Shown one piece after another: positions 14,195-28,356 of a DNA stretch of 64,000 nt. The notes under the pieces were generated by a model. The model was not told the DNA's origin, searched no databases, and was given only the letters and a program-made list of their open reading frames with translations. The position numbers and the translations under genes were made by a program. The stretch comes from Chamaelirium japonicum. Lineage: Eukaryota > Streptophyta > Magnoliopsida > Liliales > Melanthiaceae. Location: positions 2,438,001 through 2,502,000 of the forward strand of contig OX393551.1 in the NCBI GenBank assembly GCA_947650365.1, in the 5' to 3' direction. How positions within the stretch are numbered: the stretch's first letter is position 1; every line of letters begins with the position of its first letter.

Positions 14195-16690
14195 AATGAA
14201 TTAGAATGGATCGTATGAGTGTGAATGAATTAGAATGGATCGTGCGAATATATTAGAATGGATCGTATTAATGAATTAGAATGGATCGTATGAATGAAAT
14301 AGAATAGATCGTACGAATGAATTAGAATGGATCGTATGAATGAATTAGAATGGATCGTACGAAAGAATTAGAATGGATTGTATGAATGAATTAGAATAGA
14401 TCATATGAATGAATTAGAATGGATCTTACGAATGAATTAGAATGGATCGTATGAATTAGAATTTATCGTACGAAGGAATTAGAATGGATCGTATGAATGA
14501 ATTAGATTGGATCGTATTAATGAATTTGAATGGATCGTATGAATGATATAGATTGGATCGTATGAATGAATTAAAATGAATCGTATGAATGAGTAAGAAT
14601 GGATCGTACGAATGAATTAGAATGGATTGAATTAGAATGAATCGTACGAATGAATTAGAATGGATCATATGAAGGAATTAGAATGGATCGTACTAATGAA
14701 TTAGAATGGATCGTACGAATGAATTAGAATGGATCGTATGAAGGAATTAGAATGGATCGTACGAAGGAATTAGAATGGATAGTACGAATGAATTAGAATG
14801 GATACCTTCGTGCAAATGAATTAGAATGGATCGTACGAATGAGTAAGAATGGATCGTACGAATGAAATAGAATGGATCGTATGAATGAATTAGAATGGAT
14901 CGTGCGAATGAATTAGAATGGATCGTACGAATGAATTAGAATAGATTGTGCGAATGAATTAGAATGGATCGTACGAATGAATTAGAATCGATCGTACGAA
15001 TGAATTAGAATGGATCATGCGAATGAATTAGAATGGATCGTGCGAATGAATTAGAATAGATCGTACGAATGAAATAGAATGGATTGTACGAATGAGATAG
15101 AATGGATCGTATGAATGAATTAGAATGGATACATTCATGCGAATGAATTAGAATGGATCATACGAATGAATTAGAATGGATTCATTCGTGCGAATGAATT
15201 AGAATGGATCGTACGAATGAGTAAGAATGGATCGTACGAATGAATTAGAATGGATTGAATTAGAATGAATCGTACGAATGAATTAGAATGGATCGTATGA
15301 ATAAATTAGAATGGATCGTACGAATGAATTAGAATGGATTGAATTAGAATGAATCGTACGAATGAATTAGAATGAATCATACCGTACGAATGAATTAGAA
15401 TGGATCATACGAAGGAATTAGAATGGATCGTATGAATGAATTAGAATGGATCGTACGAATGAATTAGAATGGATCGTACGAAGGAATTAGAATGGATCGT
15501 ACGAATGAATTACAATGGATCGTGCGAATGAATTAGAATGGATCGTACGAATGAATTAGAATGGGTTGTACGAATGAATTAGAATGGATACACGATCCAG
15601 ATCCATTCTAATTCATTCGCATAATCTATTCTAATTCATTCATAGGATCCAATCTAATTCATTACTACGATCCATTCTAATTCATTCATACAATCCATTC
15701 TAATTCATTCATATGATCCATTCTAATTTATTCGCACGATCCATTCTAATTCCTTCGTATGATCCATTCTAATTCATTCATATGATCCATTCTAATTCAT
15801 TCGCACGATCCATTCTAATTCATTCGTATGATCCATTTTCATTCATTCGTACGATCCATTCTAATTCAATTGCACGATCCATTCTATTTCATTCGTACGA
15901 TCCATTCTAATTCATTCGCACGAATGTATCCATTCCAATTCATTCGTACGATCCATTCTAATTCATTCGCACAATCTATTCTAATTCATTCGTACGATCA
16001 ATTCTAATTCATTCGCACGTATCCATTCTAATTCATTCATACGATCCATTCTATTTCATTCGTACGATCCATTCTTACTCATTCGTACGATCCATTCTAA
16101 TTCATTCGTACGATCCATTCTAATTCATTCACACGATCCATTCTAATTCATTCGCACGATCCATTCTAATTCATTCATACGATCCATTCTAATTTATTCG
16201 CACGATCCATTCTAATTCATTTGTACGATCCATTCTAATTCATTCGCACAATCTATTCTAATTCATTCGAACGATCCAATCTAATTCATTCGTACGATCC
16301 ATTCTAATTCATTCGTACGATCTATTCTATTTAATTCGTACAATCCATTCTTACTCAATCGTATGATCCATTCTAATCCATTCGCACAATCTATTCTAAT
16401 TCATTCATACGATCCATTCTAATTCATTCATACGATCCATTCTACGATCCATTCTAATTCATTCGTACGTTTCATTCTAATTCATTAGCACGATCAATGC
16501 TAATTCATTCGTACGATTCATTCTAATTCAATCCATTCTAATTCATTCATACGATCCATTCTAATTTATTCGCACGATCCATTCTAATTCATTCGTACGG
16601 TATGATTCATTCTAATTCATTCGTACGATTCATTCTAATTCAATCCATTCTAATTCATTCGTACGATCCATTTTAATTCATTCGTACGAT

Positions 16691-16708
16691 CCATTCTAAT
16701 TAGAATGG
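16691..16708. repeat. Perfect 18-bp palindromic polarity switch
   Basis: CCATTCTAATTAGAATGG joins - to + with the CATTCG part of one monomer and its complement missing, so the arms meet directly at TAATTA. The same 18 bases occur at 18,149-18,166. Near relatives are at about 28,350 and 60,632, where TAATGAATTA is at the centre. Confidence 0.8.
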
Positions 16709-17518
16709 ATTGAATTAGAATGGATTGAATTAGAATGAATCGTACGAATGAATTAGAATGGATCATACGAAGGAATTAGAATGAATCGTGCGAATGAATT
16801 AGAATGGATCGTGCGAATGAAATAGAATGGATCGTATGAATGAATTAGAATGGATCGTGCGAATGAATTAGAATGGATCGTACGAATGAATTAAAATGGA
16901 TGGTACGAATGAATTAGAATGGATGGTACGAATGAATTAGAATGGATCGTATGAATGAATTAGAATGGATCGTGTGAATAAATTAGAATGGATCGTATGA
17001 ATGAATTAGAATAGATTGTGTGAATGAATTAGAATGGATCGTACGAATGAATTAGAATGGATCGTATGAATGAATTAGAATGGATCGTGCGAATGAATTA
17101 GAATGGATCGTACGAATGAAATAGAATGGATTCGCACGAATGTATCCATTCTAATTCATTCGTACGATCCATTCTAATTCATTCGTACAATCCATTCTAA
17201 TTCATTCGCACGATCCATTCGCATTCACTCAAACGATCCATTCTAATTCATTCATATGATCCATTCTAATTCATTCGCACGAATGTATCCATTCTAATTC
17301 ATTCGTACGATCCATTCTAATTCATTCGTACGATCCATTCTTACTCATTCGTACGATCCATTCTAATTCATTCGTTCGATCCATTCTAATTCATTCATAC
17401 GATCCATTCTAATTCATTCGCGCGATCCATTCTAATTCATGCATACGATCCAATCTAATTCATTCATACGATCCATTCTAATTCATTCGCACGAATGTAT
17501 CCATTCTAATTCATTCGT

Positions 17519-17524
17519 ACATGT
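17519..17524. repeat. Junction module D (ACATGT), orientation b (7 sites)
   Basis: CATTCGTACATGTATGAATG is the reverse complement of orientation a. ACATGT starts at 17519, 22975, 25998, 27550, 30495, 35777 and 53608. Left flanks carry CGCACGAATGTATCC, and several right flanks carry GAGTTGATACATT, complementary to the CAACTC seen beside orientation a. Long inverted arms meet at each copy. Confidence 0.85.
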
Positions 17525-18075
17525 ATGAATGAATTAGAATGGATCGTACGAATGAATTAGAGTTGATACATTCGTGCGAATGAATTAGAGTTGATACATT
17601 CGTGCGAATGAATTAGAATGGATCGTACGAATGAATTAGATTGGATCGTATGAATGAATTATAATGGATCATGCGAATGAATTAGAATAGATCATACGAA
17701 TGAATTAGAATGGATCGTACGAATGAATTAGAATGGATACATTCGTGCGAATCCATTCTATTTCATTCGTACAATCCATTCTAATTCATTCGCACGATCC
17801 ATTCTAATTCATTCATACGATCCATTCTAATTCATTCGCACGATCCATTCTAATTCATTCATATGATCCATTCTAATTCATTCGCACGAATGTATCAATG
17901 GATCGTACGAATCAATTAGAATGGATTGAATTAGAATGAATCGTACGAATGAATTAGAATGGATCGTGCGAATGAATTAGAATGGATTATACGAATGAAT
18001 TAGAATAGATCGTACGAATGAATTAGAATGGATCGTGCGAATGAATTAGAATGGATCGTACGAATGAATTAGAAA

Positions 18076-18096
18076 GGATACATTCGAATTCATTCG
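18076..18096 (+). repeat. Junction module C, forward form (5 sites plus one variant)
   Basis: GATACATTCGAATTCATTCG joins + to - around TTCGAA/GAATTC and is usually preceded by GAAAG. Copies start at 18076, 20577, 40351, 41445 (GCATTC variant) and 51065, with a related join at about 11,644. The right flank commonly runs GTACGATCC then CCTTCGTACGATCCATATTC. Confidence 0.82.
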
Positions 18097-18157
18097 TACG
18101 ATCCATTCTAATTCATTCGCACAATCTATTCTAATTCATTCGTACGATCCATTCTAA

Positions 18158-21100
18158 TTAGAATGGATACATTCGTGCGAATGAATTAGAATGGATCGTA
18201 TGAATGAATTAGAATCGATCGTACGAATGAATTAGAATGGATCATGCGAATGAATTAGAATGGATCGTGCGAATGAATTAGAATGGATCATATGAATGAA
18301 TTAGAATGGATCGTATAAATGAAATAGAATGGATCATACGAATGAATTAGAATGGATCGTGCGAATGAATTAGAATGGATCGTACGAATGAGTAAGAATG
18401 GATCGTACGAATGAAATAGAATGGATCGTATGAATGAATTAGAATGGATCGTGCGAATGAATTAGAATGGATCGTACGAATGAATTAGAATGGATACATT
18501 CGTGCGAATGAATTAGAATGGATCATACGAAGGAATTAGAATGGATCGTACGAATGAATTAGAATGGATCATACGAATGAATTAGAATGGATCGTACGAA
18601 TGAATTAGAATGGATACATTCGTGCGAATAAATTAGAATGGATCATACGAATGAATTAGAGTTGATACATTCGTGTGAATGAATTAAAATGGATAATACG
18701 AATGAGTAAGAATGGATCGTAGAATTAGAATGGATCGTATGAATGAATTAGAATGGATACATATGAATGAATTAGAATGGATCGTATGAATGAATTAGAA
18801 TGGATCGTGCGAATGAATTAGAATGAATCGTACGAATAAATTAGAATGGATCGTACGAATGAATTAGAATGGATCGTACGAATGAATTAGAATAGATCGT
18901 ACGAATGAATTAGAATAGATCGTACGAATGAATTAGAATGGATCGTACGAAGGAATTAGAATGGATCGTACGAAGGAATTAGAATGGATAGTACGATGAA
19001 ATAGAATGGATACCTTCGTGCAAATGAATTAGAATGGATCGTACGAATGAGTAAGAATGGATCGTACGAATGAATTAGAATGGATCGTACGAATGAAATA
19101 GTATGGATACATTCGTGCGAATGAATTAGAATGGATCATATGAATGGATTAGAATGGATCGTTTGAGTGAATGCGAATGGATCGTGCGAATGAATTAGAA
19201 TGGATTGTACGAATGAATTAGAATGGATCGTACGAATGAATTAGATTGGATCGTATTAATGAATTAGAATGGATCGTGCGAATGAATTAGAATGGATCTT
19301 ATGAATAAATTAGAATGGAACGTATAGATTGTGCGAATGAATTAGAATGGATCGTACGAATGAATTAGAATGGATCGTACGAATGAGTAAGAATGGATCG
19401 TACGAATGAAATAGAATGGATCGTATGAATGAATTAGAATAGATACGTGCGAATGAATTAGAATTGATCGTACGAATGAATTAGAATAGATTGTGCGAAT
19501 GAATTAGAATGGATCGTACGAATGAATTGGAATGGATACATTCGTGCGAATGAATTAGAATGGATCGTACGAATGAAATAGAATGGATCGTGCGAATGAA
19601 TTAGAATTGATCGTACGAATGAATTAGAATGGATCGTACGAATGACTTAGAATGGATCGTTCGAATGAATTAGAATAGATTGTGCGAATGAATTAGAATA
19701 GATCGTACGAATGAATTAGAAAGGATACATTCGTACGAATGAATTAGAATGGATCGTATGAGTGTGAATGAATTAGAATGGATTGTGCGAATGAATTAGA
19801 ATGGATCGTACGAATGAATTAGAATGGATCGTACGAATGAATCAGAATGGATACATTCGTGCAAACGAATTAGAATGGATTGTATGAATGAATTAGAATG
19901 GATCGTGCGAATGAATTAGAATGGATTGTACGAATGAATTAGAATGGATCGTATGAATGAATTAGAATGGATCGTATTAATGAATTAGAATGGACCGTAT
20001 GAATGAATTCGAAAAGATCGTGCGAATGAATTAGAATGGATCGTACGAATGAATTAGAATAGATTGTGCGAATGAATTAGAATGGATCGTACGAATGAAT
20101 TAGAATGGATCGTGCGATAAGAATGGATCGTACGGATAAATGAATTTGGATCGTGCTAATGAATTAGAATGGATCGTACGAATGAATTAGAATGGGTCGT
20201 ACGAATGAATTAGAACGGATCGTACGAATGAGTAAGAATGGATTGTACGAATGAGTAAGAATGGATCGTACGAATGAAATAGAATGGATCGTATGAATGA
20301 ATTAGACTGGATCGTGCGAATGAATTAGAATGGATTGTACGAATGAATTAGAATGGATCGTACGACTGAATTAGAATGGATTGAATTAGAATGAATCGTA
20401 CGAATGAATTAGAATGGATCATGCTAATGAATTAGAATGGATCGTACAAATGAATTAGATTGGATCGTACGAATGAATTAGAATGGATCGTGCGAATGAA
20501 TTAGAATGGATCGTACGAATGAATTAGAATGGATCGTACGAAGGAATTAGAATGGATCGTACGAATGAATTAGAAAGGATACATTCGAATTCATTCGTAC
20601 GATCCATTCTAATTCCTTCGTACGATCCATATTCTAATTCATTCGCACAATCCATTCTAATTCATTCATACGATCCATTCTAATTTATTCGCACGATCCA
20701 TTCTAATTCATTCGCACAATCTATTCTAATTCATTCATACGATCCATTCTAATTTATTCGCACGATCCATTCTAATTCATTCATACGATCCATTCTAATT
20801 CATTTATACGAATGTATCCATTCTAATTCATTCGTACGATCCATTCTAATTCATTTGTACCAATGTATCCACTCTAATTCATTCATACGATCCATTCTAA
20901 TTCATTCGCACGAATGAATCCATTCTAATTCATTCGTACAATCCATTCTATTTCATTAGTACGATCCATTCTAACTCATTCGTAAGATCCATTCTAATTC
21001 ATTGGCACGAATGTATCCATTCTAATTCATTCGTATGATCCATTCTAACTCATTCGTGCGATCCATTCTAATTAATTCATACGATCCATTCTATTTCATT

Positions 21101-21829
21101 CGTACGATCCATTCTAATTCATTCGCACGATCCATTCTAATTCATTCATACGATCCATAATAATTCATTCGTATGTATCCATTCTAATTCATTCATACGA
21201 TCCATTCTAATTCTACGATCCATTCTTACTCATTCGTATTATACATTTTAATTCATTCACACGAATGTATCAACTCTAATTCATTCGTATGATCCGTTCT
21301 AATTCATTCGCACGAATGTATCCATTCTAATTCATTCGTACGATCCATTCTAATTCATTCGTATGATCCATTCTAATTCATTCGTACGATCCATTCTAAT
21401 TCCTTCGTATGATCTATTCTAATTCATTCGCACGAATGTATCCATTCTAATTCATTCGTACGATCCATTCTAATTCATTCGCACGATCCATTCTAATTCA
21501 TTCATACGATCCATTCTATTTCATTCGTACGATCCATTCTTACTCTTTCGTACGATCCATTCTAATTCATTCGTACGATCCATTCTAATTCATTAGCACG
21601 ATCCAAATTTATTTATCCGTACGATCCATTCTTATCGCACGATCCATTCTAATTCATTCGCATGATCCATTCTCCATTCTAATTCCTTCGTACGATCCAT
21701 TCTAATTCCTTCGTATCCATTCTAATTCACTCATACGATCCATTCTAATTCATTCATACGATCCATTCTAATTCATTCGCACAATCTATTCTAATTCATT
21801 CATACGATCCATTCTAATTTATTCGCACG
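18158..21829. repeat. Satellite blocks, 18.16-21.83 kb
   Basis: Block map: + 18158-20577, C forward 20577-20597, - 20598-21829. The + block of about 2.4 kb is the longest uninterrupted polarity in the window. It still contains many 28-bp units and small deletions, for example GATCGTAGAATTAG near 18,720 and GTGCGATAAGAATGG near 20,116. The - block includes the copy of 12.76-13.5 kb. Confidence 0.9.
21064..21829 (-). repeat. Copy of 12,760-13,501 (offset 8,304 then 8,327)
   Basis: This has the same ordered scars as 12.76-13.5 kb and ends at the GCACGCTCGTACG break that starts a short + block. Parts recur at about 47,634 (CCAAATTCATTTATCC) and 59,415 (AATTCTACGATCC with GTATTATCC). Confidence 0.83.
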
Positions 21830-24479
21830 CTCGTACGAATGAATTAGAATGGATCGTACGAATGAATTAGAATGGATACATTCGTGCGAATCCATTCTTT
21901 TTCATTCGTTCGATCTATTCTAATTCATTCGCACGATCCATTCTAATTCATTCATACGATCCTTTCTAATTCATTCGTACGATCCATTCTAATTCATTCA
22001 TACGATCCATTCTATTTCATTCGTATGATCCATTCTATTTCATTCATATAATCCATTCTAATTCATTCGCACGATCCATTCTAAGTCATTCATACGATCC
22101 ATTCTAATTCATTCGTATGATCCATTCTAATTCATTCGTTCGATCCATTCTAATTTATTCGCACGATCCATTCTAATTCATTCATACGATCCATTCTTAC
22201 TCATTCGTACGATCCATTCTAATTCATTCGCACGATCCATTCTAATTCATCCGTACGATCCATTCTATTTCATTCGTACGATCCATTCTTACTCATTCGT
22301 ACGATCCATTCTAATTCATTCGCACGTTCCATTCTAATTCATCCGTACGATCCATTCTATTTCATTCGTACGATCCACTCTTACTCATTCGTACGATCCA
22401 TTCTAATTCATTCGCACGAATGTATCCATTCTAATTCATTCGTACGATCCATTCTAATTCCTTCGTACAAACCATTCTAATTCCTGCGTACGATCCATTC
22501 TAATTCCTTTGTACGACCCATTATATTTCATTCGTATGATCCATTCTAATTCCTTTGTACGATCCAGTCTAATTCATTCCCATGAATGTATCCATTCTAA
22601 TTCATTTGCACGAATGTATCCATTCTAATTCATTCGTACGATCCATTCTAATTCATTCATACGATCCATTCTAATTCATTCATACGATCTATTCTAATTC
22701 TTTCGCACGAATGTATCCATTCTAATTCATTCGTACGATCCATTCTAATTCATTCGCACGATCCATTCTAATTCATTCATACAATCCATTCTAATTCTTT
22801 TACACGAATGTATCCATTCTAATTCATTCGTTCAATCCATTCTAATTCATTCGTACGATCCATTCTAATTCATTCGCACGATCCATTCTAATTCATGCAT
22901 ACGATCCAATCTAATTCATTCATACGATCCATTCTAATTCATTCGCACGAATGTATCCATTCTAATTCATTCGTACATGTATGAATGAATTAGAATGGAT
23001 CGTACGAATGAATTAGATTGGATCGTGCGAATGAATTAAAATTGATCGTACGAATGAATTAGAATGGATCGAAAGCGAATGAATTAGAATGGATCGTATG
23101 AATGAATTAGAATGGATCGTACGAATGAATTAGAATGGATCGTACAAATGAATTAGAATGGATTGAATTAGAATGAATCGTACGAATGAATTAGAATGAA
23201 TCATATCGTACGAATGAATTAGAATGGATCATATGAATGAATTAGAATGGATCGTATGAATGAATTAGAATGGATCGTACGAATGAATTAGAATGGATCG
23301 TATGAATGAATTAGAATGGATCGTGCGAATGAATTAGAATGGATCGTGCGAATAAATTAGAATGGATCGTGCGAATGAATTAGAATGGATCATATGAATG
23401 AATTAGATTGGATCGTATTAATGAATTAGAATGGATCGTACGAATGAATTAGAATAGATCGTACGAATGAATTAGAATGGATACGAATGGATCGTACGAA
23501 TGAGTAAGAATGGATCGTACGAATGAAATAGAATGGATTGTACGAATGAATTAGAATGGATACATTCGTGCGAATGAATTAGGATGGATCATATGAATGA
23601 ATTAGAATGGATCGTACGAATGAATTAGAATAGATACATTCATGCGAATGAAATAGAATGGATCGTATGAATGAATTAGAATCGATCGTACGAATGAATT
23701 ATAATGGATCATGCGAATGAATTAGAATGGATCGTGCGAATGAATTAGAATGGATCGTATGAATGAATTAGAATGGATCGTATAAATGAAATAGAATGGA
23801 TCGTACGAATGAATTAGAATGGATCGTGCGAATGAATTAGAATGGATCGTGCGAATGAATTAGAATGGATTGTACGAATGAATTAGAATGGATCGTACGA
23901 ATGAATTAGAATGGATCGTACGAAGGAATTAGAATGGATCGTACGAAGGAATTAGAATGGATCGTACGATCTCATTCATACGATCCATTCTATTTCATTC
24001 GTACGATCCATTCTTACTCATTCGTACGATCCATTCTAATTCATTTGCACGAAGGTATCCATTCTAATTCCTTCGTACGATCCATTCTAATTCCTTCGTA
24101 CGATCCATTCTAATTCCTTCGTACGATCCATTCTAATTCATTCGTACGATTCATTCTAATTCATTCGTACGATCCATTCTAATTCCTTCTTATGATCCAT
24201 TCTAATTCCTTCGTACGGTATGATTCATTCTAATTCATTCGTACGATTCATTCTAATTCAATCCATTCTAATTCATTCGTACGATCCATTCTAATTCATT
24301 CGTACGATCCATTCTAATTCATTCGTACGAATGAATTAGAGTAGATTGTGCGAATGGATTAGAATGGATCATACGATTGAGTAAGAATGGATTGTACGAA
24401 TGAAATAGAATAGATCGTACGAATGAATTAGAATGGATCGTACGAATGAATTAGAATGGATCGTTCGAATGAATTAGAA

Positions 24480-24785
24480 TAGATTGTGCGAATGAATTAG
24501 AATGGATCGTACGAATGAATTAGAATGGATCGTGCGAATAAATTAGAATGGATCGTATGAATGAATTAGAATGGATCGTGCGAATGAATTAGAATATGGA
24601 TCGTACGAAGGAATTAGAATGGATCGTACGAATGAATTCGAATGTATCCTTTCTAATTCATTCGTACGATCCATTCTAATTCCTTCGTACGATCCATTCT
24701 AATTCATTCGTACGATCCATTCTAATTCATTCGCACGATCCATTCTAATTCATTCGTACGATCCAATCTAATTCATTCGTACGAT
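24480..24785. repeat. Segment duplicated at 42,260-42,565 (offset 17,780)
   Basis: AGAATATGGA (24591/42371) and module C reverse (24629/42409) share one offset. About 120 bases of the following - block (24,661 and 42,441 onwards) look identical by eye. The module core itself is diverged in the 42-kb copy (GAATGCGATTGTATC). Confidence 0.83.
24629..24649 (-). repeat. Junction module C, reverse form (5 sites)
   Basis: CGAATGAATTCGAATGTATC, followed by C, is the reverse complement of forward module C. Copies start at 24629, 26293, 41794, 42409 (diverged) and 61496. At 24629 and 42409 the left flank carries GAATATGGATCG, matching the inverted CGATCCATATTC beside forward copies. At 26293, 41794 and 61496 it carries GAATATAGATCG. 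Confidence 0.82.
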
Positions 24786-24943
24786 CCATTCTAATTCATT
24801 CGCACAATCTATTCTAATTCATTCGTACGATCCATTCTAATTCATTCGCACGATCCATTCTAATTCATTCATACGATCCATTCTAATTCCTTCGTACGAT
24901 CCATATTCTAATTCATTCGCACGATCCATTCTAATTCATTCAT

Positions 24944-25464
24944 ACGATCCAATCTAATTCATTCGCACGATCCATTCTAATTCATTCATACAATCTATTC
25001 TAATTCATTCATACGATCCATTCTAATTCATTCGCACGAATGTATCCATTCTAATTCATTCGCACGATCCATTATAATTCATTCATACAATCCATTCTAA
25101 TTCCTTTGCATTAATGTATCCATTCTAATTCATTCGTACGATCTATTCTAATTCATTCGTATGATCTATTCTAATTCATTCGCATGATCCATTATAATTC
25201 ATTCATACGATCCAATCTAATTCATTCGTACGATCCATTCTAATTCATTCGCACGAATGTATCAACTCTAATTCATTCGTACGATCCATTCTAATTCATT
25301 CATACATGTACGAATGAATTAGAATAGATACATTCGTGCGAATGAATTAGAATGGATCGTATGAATGAATTAGATTGGATCATATGCATGAATTAGAATG
25401 GATCGTGCGAATGAATTAGAATGGATCGTACGAATGAATTAGAATGGATCGAACGAATGAATTA
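24944..25464. repeat. Copy of 4,700-5,220 (offset 20,244)
   Basis: It carries the same ordered markers as the 5-kb segment, including CAACTC before and ATGCATG after module D. It diverges after GATCGAACG, where the 5-kb copy enters a GTGCAAAAG unit and this one does not. Confidence 0.83.
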
Positions 25465-28356
25465 GAATGGATCGTACGAATGAATAAGAATGGATCATAC
25501 GAATGAATTAGAATGGATCGTACGAATGAATTAGAATGGATACATTCGTGCGAATGAATTAGAATGGATCATATGAATGAATTAGAATGGATCGTTTGAG
25601 TGAATGCGAATGGATCGTGCCAATGAATTAGAATGGATTGTACGAATGAATTAGAATGGATCGTACGAATGAATTAGAATGGATACATTCGTGCGAATCC
25701 ATTCTATTTCATTCGTATGATCCATTCTAATTCATTCGCACGATCCATTCTAATTCATTCATAGGATCCATTCTAATGCATTCGTACGATCCATTCTAAT
25801 TCATTCGTACGATCCATTCTAATTCATTCGCACAATCTATTCTAATTCATTCGTACGATCCATTCTAATTAATTCGCACGATCCATTCTAATTCATTCGT
25901 ACGATCCATTCTAATTCATTCGTACGATCCATCCTAATTTATTCATACGATCCATTCTAATTCATTCGCACGAATGTATCCATTCTAATTCAATCGTACA
26001 TGTATGAATGAATTAGAATGGATCGTACGAATGAATTAGAGTTGATACATTCGTGCGAATGAATTAGAATGGATCGTACGAATGAATTAGAATGGATCGT
26101 ACGAATGAATTAGAATAGATACATTCGTGCAAAAGAATTAGAATGGATTGTATGAATGAATTAGAATGGATCGTGCGAATGAATTAGAATGGATCGTGCG
26201 AATGAATTAGAATGGATCGTACGAATGAATTAGAATGGATCGTGCGAATGAATTAGAATATAGATCGTACGAATGAATTAGAATGGATCGTACGAATGAA
26301 TTCGAATGTATCCTTTCTAATTCATTCGTACGATCCATTCTAAATCATTCGTACGATCCTTTCTAATTCCTTCGTACGAATGAATTAGAATGGATTGCAT
26401 GAATGAATTAGAATAGATCGTACGATCCATTCTAATTCATTCATACGATCCATTCTAATTCATTCGCACAATCTATTCTAATTCAATCGTACGATCTATA
26501 TTCTAATTCATTCGCACGATCCATTCTAATTCATTCATACGATCCATTCTAATTTATTCGCACGATCCATTCTAATTCATTCGTACGATCCATTCTAATT
26601 CATTCGCACAATCTATTCTAATTCACTCAAACGATTCATTCTATTTCACTCGTACGATCCATTCTAATTCATTCGCACGAATGTATCCATTCCAATTCAT
26701 TCGTACGATCCATTCTAATTCATTCGCACGATCCATTCTAATTCATTCATACGATCCATTCTATTTCATTCGTACAATACATTCGAATTCATTCGTACGA
26801 TCCATTCTAATTCCTTCGTACGATCCATATTCTAATTCATTCGCACGATCCATTCTAATTCATTCATACGATCCATTCTAATTTATTCGCACGATCCATT
26901 CTAATTCATTCGTACGATCCATTCTAATTCATTCGCACAATCTATTCTAATTCATTCGAACGATCCATTCTAATTCATTCGTACGATCCATTATAATTCA
27001 TTCGTACAATCTATTCTATTTCATTCGTACAATCCATTCTTACTCAATCGTATGATCCATTCTAATCCATTCGCACAATCTACTCTAATTCATTCGTACG
27101 ATCCATTCTATTTCATTTGCACGAAGGTATCCATTCTAATTCATTCGTACTATCCATTCTAATTCCTTTGTACGATCCATTCTAATTCATTCGTATGATC
27201 CATTCTAATTCATTCGCACGATCCATTCTAATTCATTCGTACGATCCATTCTATTTCATTCGTACGATCCATTCTAATTCATTCATACGATCCATTCTAA
27301 TTCATTCGTACGATCCATTCTAATTCATTTGCACGATCCATTCTAATTCATTCATGCAATCCATTCTAATTCTTTTGCACGAATGTATCCATTCTAATTC
27401 ATTCGTTCGATCCATTCTAATTCATTCGTACGATCCATTCTCATTCATTCGCACGATCCATTCTAATTCATGCATACGATCCAATCTAATTCATTCATAC
27501 GATCCATTCTAATTCATTCGCACGAATGTATCCATTCTAATTCATTCGTACATGTATGAATGAATTAGAATGGATCGTACGAATGAATTAGATTGGATCG
27601 TGCAAATGAATTAGAATGGATCGTACGAATAAATTAGAATGGACGAGCGAATGAATTAGAATGGATTGTACGAATGAATTAGAATGGATCGTACGAATGA
27701 ATTAGAATGGATACATTCGTGCGAATCCATTCTATTTCATTCGTACGATCCATTCTAATTCATTCGCACGATCCATTCTAATTCATTCATACGATCCATT
27801 CTAATTCATTCGTACGATCCATTCTAATTCATTCGTACGATCCATTCTAATTCATTCGCACAATCTATTCTAATTCATTCGTACGATCCATTCTAATTCA
27901 TTCGCACGATCCATTCTAATTCATTCATACGATCCATTCTATTTTATTCGTACGATCCATTCTTACTCATTCGTACGATCCATTATAATTCATTTGCACG
28001 AATGTATCCATTCTAATTCATTCGTACTATCCATTCTAATTCCTTCGTACGATCCATTCTAATTCCTTCGTACGATCCATTCTAATTCATTCGTACGGTA
28101 TGATTCATTCTAATTCATTCGTATGTATCCATTCTAATTCCTTCGTATGATCCATTCTAATTCATTCGTACGGTATGATTCATTCTAATTCATTCGTACG
28201 ATTCATTCTAATTCAATCCATTCTAATTAATTCGTACGATCCATTCTAATTCATTCGTACGATCCATTCTAATTCATTCGTACGATTCATTCTAATTCAA
28301 TCCATTCTAATTCATTCGTACGATCCATTCTTACTCATTCGTACGATCCATTCTAA
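25304..28356. repeat. Satellite blocks, 25.3-28.36 kb
   Basis: Block map: D 25304, + to 25681, A forward 25681-25700, - to 25997, D 25998, + to 26293, C reverse 26293-26313, - to 26372, CGTACG 26373, + to 26418 (about 45 bp), GATCGTACGATC 26416-26427, - to 27549, D 27550, + to 27709, A forward 27709-27728, - to 28356. The 26.29-26.43 kb stretch changes polarity three times within 135 bp. Confidence 0.9.
26200..26400. repeat. Two-switch cassette duplicated at 41,701-41,900 (offset 15,501)
   Basis: GAATATAGATCG (26256/41757), module C reverse (26293/41794) and the CGTACG switch (26373/41874) all share one offset. A + block, a 60-bp - block and the return to + were therefore copied as a unit. 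The first part also recurs at about 61,450-61,560. Confidence 0.83.

Larger units (their letters stand above)
11987..15604. repeat. Satellite blocks, 11.99-15.6 kb
   Basis: Block map: + 11987-12489, module B reverse 12489-12507, - 12508-14188 (about 1.7 kb), CGTACG switch 14189-14194, + 14195-15586, module B reverse 15586-15604. The - block contains truncated-monomer scars (CCAAATTCATTTATCC at about 13,275, CTTATCGCACG at about 13,304, CATTCTCCATTC at 13,341) that recur at 21.6-21.7 kb. Confidence 0.9.
15605..18157. repeat. Satellite blocks, 15.6-18.16 kb
   Basis: Block map: - 15605-16697, palindromic switch 16691-16708, + 16703-17128, A reverse 17128-17147, - 17148-17518, D 17519-17524, + 17525-17735, A forward 17735-17754, - 17755-17897, + 17898-18076, C forward 18076-18096, - 18097-18157. 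From 17.1 kb the polarity changes about every 60-430 bp, using A, D and C in turn. Confidence 0.9.
21830..25303. repeat. Satellite blocks, 21.83-25.3 kb
   Basis: Block map: + 21831-21874 (about 45 bp), A forward 21874-21893, - 21894-22974, D 22975-22980, + 22981-23967, - 23969-24323, CGTACG 24324-24329, + 24330-24629, C reverse 24629-24649, - 24650-25303. The join at about 23,967 is GATCGTACGATCTC, a palindrome-centred switch with local loss. Confidence 0.9.

Noticed and set aside
14456-14668. 70-codon open frame, - strand
   Set aside because: Satellite translation. It is open only because consecutive monomers carry variants or a shortened unit that dodge the periodic stop. There is no codon bias or domain.
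26681-26881. 66-codon open frame, + strand
   Set aside because: It starts at the ATG of a 28-bp unit (GAATGTATCC), continues through CCAATTC and CTATTTC variants and ends at the normal CTAATTT stop. Pure repeat.
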